A stretch of DNA of 64,000 bases from Sympetrum striolatum (lineage: Eukaryota; Arthropoda; Insecta; Odonata; Libellulidae). Location of the stretch: positions 69,816,841 to 69,880,840 of the forward strand of contig OX388349.1 in the NCBI GenBank assembly GCA_947579665.1, written 5' to 3'. Shown in pieces: positions 23,401-35,400 of the stretch. Both the position numbers and the translations under genes were made by a program. Below the pieces are notes generated by a model, which was given only the letters and a program-made list of their open reading frames with translations, was not told the origin of the DNA and did not search any database. The number at the start of each line of letters is the position of its first letter. Position 1 is the first letter of the stretch.

Positions 23401-26400
23401 TAGCAAAAAAGCTGTTAAAATGACTTAATTATGTTGTACTTCCTCTCTAATCGTATTCCTTAGGCAATGATAATTTCTGCAGCAAGTGTCCTACTACAGA
23501 ATTTATTCCTTCCACAAGGGGAGAGTTTCCCTTTGCACATGGATGTGGAGATGACAATATTTGCATGTCTGACCTTACAGTTAATGGTTATTTTCCAACA
23601 CTGAAGTAAGTAAAGGCAAACATATCATATTTACATATTATCTAGTTCAAATATTAAGGATAAATAAGGCCAAATAATGAAACTCAAAATGTAAAACTAA
23701 ATGATCATCATAGAATCAAAATATAATTTTATAAGTTTCTCATCATTCTAAGAATTATCCATGAAAACTCTGAGGTAAATATTAAATTTACTGACTTATG
23801 GTTTCATGTAAGTGAACATACTTTGTGCAGCTATTTAATTGACCAAGAGATCATTTGTGACTCTTATTAATTTCTCTCCAACAAATATGCACCCTTGGCA
23901 TGAGCCCCTCTTATCCCATCTCTCTACTGTCTATGCATGCGTGAGATATATATGCACACATATACTTGTATAAATACTTTTATTAACATTTTAATATTTT
24001 GAAAATTTTCTATACTCATGAGATAGATTATAGGATACAAATATTACTTAAGATTGGTTTTATTTTCCCTACCTAAGGGCTAATCATGGCTATGGATTTT
24101 CATGTACATACCATTTCTAAAATCAACCATGAGTGATTTATATGATATTGCAATGCACCTATCATTATGATATAGCAATTTTATGGCAACAAAATATTAG
24201 AATTATGATACTTATGCACAGGTACTAAGTTTTAATGGTTTAACTAAACTACCCCACATCAAAGTAACGACAGAACTTTACTTTTCAGTGAGAATGGTAA
24301 TGCTGTTCCATTTCTTGTTGGTTCTATACAGGATCTTGAATTGAAAATTACTGTTGAGAACAAAGGAAATGAAACATCATATCAGCCATATATTACTGTA
24401 ATATTACCATCTGGAATAGATACACAGCAGAGATACATACATGATGTTGAATGTGAAAAGGTTGATTCACCAGAGGGTTGTAAACATCATGATGTAGTAT
24501 CAGATGATATTTTCATCCGCTGTAATGTTCATGAAGAGCTCGGACCATCAAAGAACGTAAGTAAGCTACAAACTAAGTTTAATAAGTGAAATTCCAAATT
24601 AGATTAAGGTCGTACAATCCCTATGTTTCCATAATTTGTTAAATTAGATTAATTTCTGGTAATTTGGATGGAAGTTGAAGAAACATTGAGCCTATTTCCC
24701 TATGGTGAGATTGCTCTAAGTAATATCTTAACTGAATAAAGCATCTAGCTAGTGTAAAAATTATATGTTTAATTTTCAATCATATCAGAGTTTTACTTTT
24801 GCTCATCCCATAGGCTCATATTTATTATTCTTAAAAACTTATATTTTTAGGTTTCAGCACTTTTTAATTCTAAATATTTTTTATGTTGTTCTATTTTTTC
24901 AACATATACCACATTCAATAAACCTCTTATTAATTAGCAAACTATACCATAATTAGAATAAGTATTTTCTAAAGCACACTTAACAATCGAATATATGTAC
25001 TACTGCTAAAATAAGTTACTTAATTTGACTGTGCTAGGAATTTTATGAATTAAATATGATGCATTATTCTTTTCATCAAATTGAAAGTGAATCGATTAAT
25101 TTGTCCATTTTTTAAGGTAACAGTATCTATTAGCTTAGACCTGAGCAATCTGAAAGGTAGTGCTGCAGAAAATATTACTGTCTGTACTGATTCATCAAGT
25201 ACAGAAGTCAATCAAACAGATAATTCCATAGTTGTTCCAGTTCACTTTAAATACATTGCAGATATCACAATTACTGGGTAAGTAATAATAGAAAGATATA
25301 CCGGTTCTGGTTAGAATATTAGAACTAACTAATGATGTCTAGTATTGCTCATTTTCCATTGTCACAAATAAATAAAAGACAGAGAAGAGAAAACACTTTA
25401 AAGGGGAATAATTTTACACATTTTGGATATGGAAAAGAATTTATGCAATAGCCGTATAACAAATATAAATCTATGGGTACAGTGAAGAGCATTCCCCTTC
25501 TTTGCATTATTATAAATGTAAAAAATGTTCATGAAAGCTAAGTTTAAGAAGTGACAGAAATTCAAGAAATGCATAATTTTCATTGCTCTAACTTAAACCT
25601 TTCGAAGTAGATTGTGAGATACTCGTGGATTATAAACTGAAAGGATGTAACTTAAAAAGGCAAAGGAGATCACGAATGAACAGCTATTATTCAGTGTTTA
25701 AGATTTTATTTCTAGTTAGAATAGCATGTGTGATCACAGGTGTAATTAAAAAATGATTAAGTTAGCAATTTAATAATTAAATTAATGAATATTCACAGTA
25801 AATTTGTTAACTAAAGAAGAGTTGAAAATTTACTTCATTTAATGCAGGATTTTCCAACAGTTTTCTCCGTGAGCCATTATATAAATTTCATCAAATGAGT
25901 GGGTTTACAAAGACCTTACAGTTCACCATTCTCCTTTGCAAGTAATTATTTTTTGTGTAACCATTTCTACTCCAATAATTTGTAACAAAAAGCCAATACA
26001 TAAAAGAAAAAATCTAATTCACCATTCTAAAAATATGCATGGAGAATGATTAACAAGCAATTTAATTAAGGAAAAACAGACCATAAAAGACATTTTTGAC
26101 TTTTCAAGCCTGTATTACCAAGGGATTTTGCCTGGGTGCTTGCCTGTCTGTGCAAATATACCTTAACTATTTTCCTGTATTCAATTAAGTTTCAGTCAAA
26201 GCAAGAATTATTTTAATGAATGATAATATGTATAAGGTATTCGGCATTATTTCACTAATTTTAACAAAGTATACTTCTTTCTGAGACTTGAATTTTTAAG
26301 GCAAGTTTAAATCATTCACTGCATCACAACAGTGCTAATTGATTTTATTAGCAATTGGTGATTATTTATGTCCATAGAAAAGCTGAAAATGAGCAGTTTA

Positions 26401-29400
26401 ACTTTGTTGACCAGAAGGCTGTAGAGGGAAATTTGATTGATCTGAATCATATTTATCAGGTTAGTCATAAAATTAATTTCATGAAAAGCAGAAATATCGG
26501 TTTGAATTAACCAATTTTAGATTTTGCTAATGAATAATATGATACACTACAGGTACAAAAGTTTGATGGCAGTCCAGTGGCAGAAGTTAAGATAGAACTC
26601 TTTGTTCCTTTTGCAATTGAAGACGATAAAGGAAACTTCATCGACTTTCTCACATTGAGATCTGAGGTATTTACTGATATCATCATTATCTTTATAGTAT
26701 AATAATAATAATAATATAAGCTTTATCCAGCCCAAGGCTATTCATTAAATACATTAAAAGAAATATATGGTAACCATTCAAGAAACATGAATACAACTTT
26801 AGGATTTAAAAACATTTTTAGAAGAAAAAGAAATTACAAAAAAATATTATTATAAATATGTAACTTAAAAACTATTTAAAATCAAAAACAGTACAAAAAT
26901 CATCAAATTAATGAAAGACAATTATAGGAACTATCACTGTGACTCAAATCATATTGTCAATGACACATTTACTTAGATTTCTTTGAAAAGCCACCAGGTT
27001 TGGGGAATTTTTTATCTCCTGTGGAAGTGAATTGTACAACATTATTCCTCCAAAATAAGGAAGTTTGTGCAGATGCTTTGGAGAAGAAAGGAGTATGGAA
27101 ATTGCCTCTTCCTCTAGTGTTATGTGTACTGTGTACATCACTGTTTATCTTTAAGAATTTATGTAAATATTCAGGCATCAGACCCATTTTTATTTTGTGT
27201 ATAAAATTCAGTACTTGATATTTTAGACCTTTTTATACATTTAACCAACCTAATTTTTGGAGCATTGTATCAATTTTAATATATCTATCACAAATTAATA
27301 TAATCCTCATGGCCCTATTTTGTAATATCTGTAATTGCTTTTTTCCGTTTAGCTAGTTAAGTATAAAATAGTACCACAAAAATTATAATGTGGCAATATG
27401 ATAGAAATATATATAACTTTTGTTTTGTAATAGAAATAAATTTACTAACCCTAGCCATGAAGTGCAACTTTTTTGCAACTCTCTTACATACATAATTTAA
27501 ATGTTCCTCAAATTTTAATTTCCTATCGACTATCACTCCAAAATATTCAATTGAATCAACAAATCAAATGTCACATTTATTTATTTGGACTTTAGAATGA
27601 TATCTTTAAAATACTAATATTGGTTCCCATTTCCAAGGAACATTGCATTTGACTTAGTGGTATTAAGTTTCAATTTATTCACTTCAAACCATTCCTTAAT
27701 TATATCTAGGTCCTCATTTACTCTAGTTATTATCTCTCTAGCATTTGTCCCAGCCAAGTATATTAAAGTATTATCTGCAAATAGATGGTAATGACAATTT
27801 TTTGAAAGTATACCTAAATCATTTACATCCCAGCAAACAAATCCACGTGGTCACCACGTGGCTACCACGTGGTGTTTGGTGGCAGTTACGTTGTAATACC
27901 ACGTGGCCACCACATGGCGAGATGGAGTTGCAGGAATGTGGTCACCACGTGGCGCTGCAACTTTACTACCACATAATCACCACATTTTGCCACATTTCTA
28001 TAATATTGTATCCTAAAATTTATAAAATATTCCAGCTAATTTTGGACCCCCTATAATGAAAAATGACTTTCTGATCACTCCTTTCCATACAAAAATAAAC
28101 TTTTATAAATTGGCGTGAAATACTTTCTTTCAGAAAAAATATCAGGATGCTACCCAAGATTCATACCTTTATCAAAAGTTTGGATAAAAATGGTCTTTTA
28201 CTTGAATTCAGTATTAAGACAAGGATAAGCAAGATATAGGACATTCATACCATATTACTGGGTGCTATGTACAGTAGATTCATTGCAGCATTTATTCAGA
28301 CAATGTCTCAGTTTAAATCACATCTCAAGGTCTTTATATAAGACATCTCTGAAAGCAGCCAATGAGCACTCAAGTACTTAACTTAAAACACATTGCATAT
28401 TTTCCAAATTAACCAATTGAAAGGCTTTGAGAACAATAAATATAAATTTTTCTGTAATAAATTGACCTTCCTTAGAAGTCATTGAAGGGGTAAATTAAGA
28501 GTACCTGAAAGATATTTCAAAAGATAAAACATATCAAAGCTTTAGACAAATTCAAATATTTGGATTAGGAATACTGCCGTTTCGTTACATCTCAGGTGTA
28601 TATTTTGCACATGAAAATTCCGCACACATCGTAAAGAAAATTAATAGTTCCTTCGAGTAGTCATTGATTTAGTAGTAGACTGAAAGAAGGGTAAAGGATG
28701 AAGAATACACCAGAAAATATGCTGTAAATGAAATTTTTATTGTTATGCATTGTTTTAATACATAAATACATTAGTGAATAAATACATATTACAATGAATT
28801 TAGGTTTAACATAACTGAATTGGAATGAAATCTTAATACAGCAAAGAGAAGCAAAACGATCTGTGATATTGAAAATGAAATCAATTCTTCATTCACTTTT
28901 GTTATTCACTTTTGCTGCTGTGGATAAGGTCTTCCTCTTGTGGAACAACTGCCTTAAGTGGATTCTAAGATCGTGTAATATTATCTTCAATCCAGGATAA
29001 TTCTTCTTATAACCCATATCTTGTCCTTTAACCCTTCATTATTCTATCATTCTGTCTAAGAATCTATCAGTCTTCAACGAATACACTAAAGTTCCGGAAT
29101 TTCTCTTTTTCTTGCACTAAATAAAACAGGAATAACTATATTAAAATTTGCTTCTTACTATATAACTTCCCATGATACTGCAATACGTACAAACGAGAGT
29201 GAAATACAACTTTCAATGACAGTTGTATTAAGTTTTAAGAAGGTTTGAATTAATTCAAATTAAGGAAATGAAAATGTTTGAGTAACGTAAATAAACACTT
29301 AGGTAAAATTCTCGATAACACGGTAAATCATCGAGAATTTTACCAACAATTGTAAGCAAGCATTAATATTAGGTTATTAAATATTTAATATCTACTAAAG

Positions 29401-32400
29401 AAGGCAAAAAGCATCACTTACGTTTCTTTGCTGAGCTTAAAACTGCAGATAATCTCCAGATTGTCACCATCTACACAGTATGGATAACTTTACGTACACG
29501 ATTTCCCCCAACAAATACCCTACATCGGTCGTATAGTAAAACTTAATGCTCCGGATGAACAACCAACATCTTTCATAAAATTGATTGGACGGTGACAAGG
29601 ATTTTCCTGTAAAATACAATTAAGAACTCATTTCTAGGTAGTACGTAGTTTGAAACGTGCAATAAATAATCAATGCTTAAATAATGTACTTACAATTCTC
29701 TGGTTTCCTTGGAAAGTGAAAAGATGGAATACATTTACTGCTACTGTGCTGAAATATCCTTTGGGGCGACATAATTCATCGCAATATTCGAAATTGTTTC
29801 ACAAATTCAAAACGATGCAGAGACTAACAATGACGGTTACTCAAATGAGCTATTGCCAACAAAAAATAATTCACGACACTGCTACCACGCTACGAGACTA
29901 TGAACCGCTCAAGCTCAAACCAGCAAGATTTGTCAGTTTTCGTGTATGAAGGAAAAATGATTGTTTTCCTTATCATTTTGGTAACGTAAAGAAAAATAAA
30001 CCATGAGAAATATACACGGAAATCAACTTTTTAATAACGTTTGCGATCGATTTCTTAACGATTCGTAAAACATATATGTTTTACGATTCTTTCATATGAA
30101 TTTGAAAACGGATTGATGGATTTCCGATTCCATCGATGGATTTAAAAACGTACCCTTCGTCTGTAATTAATTTTAATTAAATAATCGAGTAAAACGTCGG
30201 CTGAATATTTTTTCATTATTATAAATTCACTTACAGAGATAACAATGGAAAAATAAATAATTTTATGCTGCTTCTTCCTTTAATATGTCATAAATGCATA
30301 TTTATATTATTTTTTACTTAATTTGATAATGCTGCGGGTTATTCATCTTCCGTAATAGAATCACAGATTCTGTGTTTTATCCTTCTGCTTTTTTTGTTTT
30401 ATGAGTAAATGAATTTGATATGGAAGAAAATCTTTCTTATATAACATTTTATAAATAATAATCTCACGGAAATGAATACGTTGTGGCCACGATTATATGA
30501 CGTTTTGGCAATATCCAATGTGGTGATGACCACGTTCTTACCACCTTTTTACCACATTCACCACATTCGCCACCAAAATGCCACGTGGCGAAAAGTGGCG
30601 AACACGTGGCGTGTTTGCTGGGATATACCGTATTTGATGGCATATAAGACGCACCTTTTTTCCTAAATTATGTCTCGAGAAATTTACCTGCATCTTATAT
30701 GTGAAGGTTCAACTTCCACTGGTTAACTTTCAATACTGAATTCTATTTTTAGCCCTGATGGTCTATACTACCTATTTCATAATTGCATTCAATGATTGTG
30801 TTAATATTTGGCTTTTACGAAACATGACAACTAAAAGAAACTATATTTTAAGTTATTGTGGTACTGCGCTTTCGCGCGGACTATTCAAACTTTTTTTTTT
30901 CTTGTGAGTGGCCAACTTAATGAGGGTGCGTCTTATATGCCGTCAAATACGGTATATATTATGAACAGCAAAGGTCCTAGGAGACTGCCCTGGGGAATTC
31001 CTACCTCTATATTTCTTTGGGATGAGATGTAGCTATTACATTTAACTTCTTGCTTTATTTCTATTAAATAATTATGCATCCATTTGATGAACACCCCATC
31101 AAAACCCTATTTCTGGAGCTAACAGATAAGCCTATTTTTATCTACTGTTTCAAAAGCTCTCTTAAGATCCCAAGAAAACAGCACAGATCATCACTTTATT
31201 TTCAAGGAAACCCTTCCATTCTTCATCCATTTTTGTATGGCTGTCTCACAATTATATCCAGTTCAGAAGCCTGATTGATATTGCACTAAAATGTTGATTT
31301 TTTTCAATATATTCTTTAACTTGTTCAAATACTATTTTTTACCCTTTTTCTATTGCACATAATATATAAATTGGTCTGAAATCTTCTGCCATTGTTGTAC
31401 CAACCTCCTTCAAAAGGGATAACTCTTGAACTATTAACTTTTGGAACAACACTTAGTTCTACTGAGCTATTCACAATATTTATTAAGAAGTGATAGTGAA
31501 ATCCCAGTTTCAAATCTTAATCATCTCCCGGACTCAATCTGAAAATTGAATTATTATTTATCAATAAATTTAATGATTCCTTTCTCAGAAAATGCAAATG
31601 GTATAAGAAAATATATCATTATTTATGAATCTGCCTTGGTTTTAATGACAAAATTTAATTATTAATTTTTCTCATGATTCCACCTTGATTATTGAGTCTA
31701 AGCGAGGAAGATAGTGCAGAAATAATGTTGAATTTCTCAAAGGAGAGATCTCTTCAATAAGCTCATCTACATTGTACTTCATTTAGAATAAGGGTAGCTC
31801 TATCTATAGGTTCTTAATGTCATTGCTAGTGAGAAAAGCAAATTTTTCATATCTTAAGCATTTTATAGTAAAGATTTTTTTACCAACTTCCTGTGATAGA
31901 TATAATTCTTACATAAATCTATCACCTTTCTTCTATTTTGCCGTTAATAAACTCTTAAGTTAATTATAATATAGAAATTACCACCCTAAGACAACATTCT
32001 TGTGTCATTGATATGTGATATTAGCATTTTATTTTTAAATCCTGTACTCAAGCATCAATCAAAATTTTTAGTATTTCATTTGGATATTTATAAATACTTT
32101 TTCCAAAAAACATTGGTTTTTTCAATGCATGAAACCTAGCAAACTATTTAATTAGTTTAAGATTAAACATAAATTGGTATTCCTTTGTGGTTATGAAGTA
32201 TAATTACTTATCATTAATTGCTCATAATTGTGATTTTTTTAAATTCCTAGGATTATAGTCACATTTCGTAATTTTAATAATCATTCTATTATTTCACCTT
32301 TACGCTTATCATATCATTGTCTACGTTTGAATTCTTTTTCTTAAAAATTGGTCATGTTTCAAACAAACTGTAATACCGCAGAGTGAGGTGAATAGCAATA

Positions 32401-35400
32401 TTTTGAATTTTTTACAGTCTACTGTATCATTAAAAGAAAATTTTCTATAATTTCTATTTAATCTAAAATATGTGTATAGATGTGTATTTCCTTACCTCCA
32501 AATGGCAATTTGGTGATATGAAATATAACACCACCAACGCTAATTTTATACATTGTTGCTATTCACCTGCTGGTCGGGGTGAATAGCAACAGCAACAATT
32601 CAAATTATACAGGGGATGTATAGTAACAAAATAGACTGCAAATGTATGCAATTCTTCAATAATCATTTCTTAAATGATATTTTTTTATATAGCTCATCTA
32701 GTGGGAAACAAATTACAATTTTTTTAAGGGTGTGAAATTGTGATGTAAGGAACATAAAATAATCAAAAGGAACATAGGACATTAATTAACATATACAAAT
32801 TCCATAATTAAATTAAATTAAAAAAACTTTAAATAATTCACCAATTAAAAAATTTCACCATAGTATGGCATTAATAGAAAATGATGGAAGAAAAGAATTG
32901 GATTTGCACATGAAAGTGTGCTGCTTAAACCAAAGCTATACAGAGGTGAAAAATAGTGACTTGGCTGGGACTTGAACCCAGGTCTTCCACTTTCCGACAG
33001 GTAATCTAACCACTGAACTACCGAGCCATGTCCTTCTAGTATAACTTTGGGTCAAGCCACACCCCTTCATGTGCATACTCAATTGATGGATATCATACTT
33101 TTTCCCTGCTTCCGTTAGGCTCATTTCGTCTTTCACTGCCTGTTTGGCGTCTTCCATTAAAACTACATTAACTTTCTTGTAAATTTTCCCAGGTTGATCA
33201 GGCTTTTAGACACACAGCATCTCTGTTGCTATTCACCCCTCTTCACCAAAAATACAGTCAAACCTCGCTTAACGAGCACCTCGTATAACGAGTGATTCAC
33301 ATAACGAGCTAAACAAAATGTAACAAAGTGACTCGCTTAACGAGCGATGTTTCGTAGAACGAGTGACGAGGATACATCATAGCGTCACATGCAGGTTCCT
33401 GCCGGCATCTCGGCTATCAGTCTATATTCAGCTAGCATCTTACTGTCGCTTGCAAAAGTTGTATCCGGACAAATTATTGTGCATTTTTAGTGCAAAGTTT
33501 AAATATTCTTCCCTAAAGAAAATGCCACAAGAAGACAGGAGTAAGAGAAAAAAAATCACCCTAGAAGTCAAATAATGCAATGCAATAGTGTGTGAAAATA
33601 TAGAACAATTAGTTTGGTTTCACATGCATGTAAAATATTACTAATGGTGATTCTAAAGAGAATTAAGAAGCAAATTAAAGATAACATATCAGATGATCAG
33701 TATGGTTTTAGGGAAAAGAAAGGAACACGTGATGCTATAATGGAGTTAAGACTAATTTTGGAAAAGAATCTAAAAGATAATATAAAGAACTTTTTATGTT
33801 TTATAGATATCGAAAGGCATTTGACAAAGTTAACCAAAAAGTTTTAATACAAATGTTACATAAAATTGGAATAGATAACAACTGCCTAAAAATAATTCAA
33901 ATAATGTATAATAACCAGGAAGCTGCTTTCAGAATAAATTCCGAACGGACAGAATGGTTCAAATTAAAATGTGGAGTAAGACAGGGGTACATACATGATG
34001 ATACATACGACAGATAGGTATATCGTATCATCATACACCCGATGAATATTCTGAAGGAAATAAGGTTAAATAACATACTTTTATTTAACCTGTACAGTGA
34101 AGAAGTTGTAGGGCAAGCATTAGAAGAGATTAAGGGTATATGTATAGGAGGAAGGAATTTCAACAATATAAGGTATGCAGATGATATAGCAATCATGACA
34201 TATTCAAAAGAGGATTTCGAGTTAGCAATGCAAAGAGTTTATGAGGTGGAAACAAAATTTGGATTGAACATTAATACCAATAAAACAAATGTAATGATGG
34301 TGGCTAGTAAAAAGAGCAACATTGACTGCAATATGAAAATTAATGGCAAACCAATAAAACAAGTCCAACAGTTTAGATATCTAGGAAGTTTAATATCAGA
34401 CGATGGGTACTGCAGTAATGAAATAAAATCAAGAATTGGAATGGCAAAGGAATATTTTTGGAAATACAAGAATTCTAATGAGAGAAGAGATCAACATGAA
34501 ACTAAAACTGAAAATGTTGAGGTGTTATGTTTGGCCGGTTTTCTTGTATGGGTGCGAGACATGTACCATCTTAAAAAGTATGGAAAAACGAATAAAGGCA
34601 TTGGACGCATGGTTTTCCAGAAGAATTTTAAAAATTAAATGGTCAGACAGAATAACTAATGAAGAGGTTTGGAGAAATATTTGAAGCAGGTATAGCCTAT
34701 AGAATGAAGTGAAAAGAAGAAAGTGGAAATACGCGGGACATGTGCTGAGGGGATCGTCAGGGGAGAGAATCGTGATAGTGCTGGAAGGATGGACAGTAAG
34801 GAAGAGAAAAAGAGGGAGACCAAGGATGGAATGGTTGGACAATTTAAAGAATTAGACCGAAATAGAGGAATATGAGGAATTGAAAAGGAAAGCAAGTAGA
34901 AGAGAAGAGTGGAGATCCATGAGAGCTAACCTCTTGATAGGAGAAGCTACCAATTGATGGTGATAATGATGATACAAGTCAAACGTCAAATCATTGAGAA
35001 GCAGAATCGAGGTGTGAGCGTAGCTGACCTAGCACATACATACAATTGGTCCACATCTACTATTTGCACTACCCTCAAAAACAAGGATAAGATTGATGTT
35101 AAGAAGAAGATTGATGCCTCGAAGGGATTCACAAGAATTTCTAAAGTTTTTGAATTCTAAATAATTCAAATTCTCGATGATGTTGAAAGATTGCTTCTCA
35201 TATGAATCAATGAGAAACAAATGCAGTGTGACACTGTTAACGAAAACCTAATTTGTAAGAAGACGAAACTAATTTTTGCCGACCTCATTAAGAAGACATC
35301 AGGATCATCAACGGACGAAGAAAAAGTATTCAAGGCAAGCTGTGGGTGGTTCGAAAAGTTCAAGAGAAGAACCAGCATCCACAGCGTTGTGAGGCATGGA

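Larger units (their letters stand above)
15580..23463 (+). other. Intron 1 of window (7.9 kb)
   Basis: Contains the 325 bp-type tandem repeat (16056-17562), element A (17563-21289), a hAT MITE (21644-21891) and an inverted SINE pair (22820-23200). At 15580-16055, 21320-21640 and 21900-22820 I see only AT-rich sequence without a supported feature; the short open frame at 22104-22331 has no recognisable domain. Confidence 0.8.
27829..30622. mobile_element. Element B: non-autonomous transposon with CACGTG arrays
   Basis: Termini CCCAGCAAACAAATCCACG and CCCAGCAAACACGCCACG (right end read in reverse), with AT duplicates at 27827-27828 and 30623-30624. Dense CCACGTGG and GTGGCCACC-type motifs sit just inside both ends (27840-27960; 30515-30612). 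It shares two internal blocks with element A (28418-28600; 30020-30057) and the same general layout. It is inserted in the RT domain of a LINE. Interior frames (for example 29650-29949) show no recognisable domain, so it appears non-autonomous. Confidence 0.82.
26695..31530 (-). pseudogene. CR1/Jockey-group LINE, split by insertions
   Basis: On the minus strand the RT begins near 31520 (degenerate) and reaches EVGIPQGS-type sequence near 30990. It resumes at 27825 with NDLGILSKNCHYHLFADNT (FADN in place of FADD). It continues to DLDIIKEWFEVNKLKLNTTK and ends with MLYNSLPQEIKNSPNLVAFQ (near 27060-26960). The 3' tail is an ATT-type microsatellite at 26698-26720. The gap between the two halves is filled by element B and a MITE. 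Frameshifts show it is dead. Confidence 0.82.

Noticed and set aside
29650..29949. 99-codon open frame in element B as a transposase
   Set aside because: No DDE motif, HTH or other domain visible. Composition looks random.
32936..33157. 73-codon minus-strand protein
   Set aside because: Read-through of a tRNA-derived SINE. WVQVPAKS-type text comes from the B-box region.
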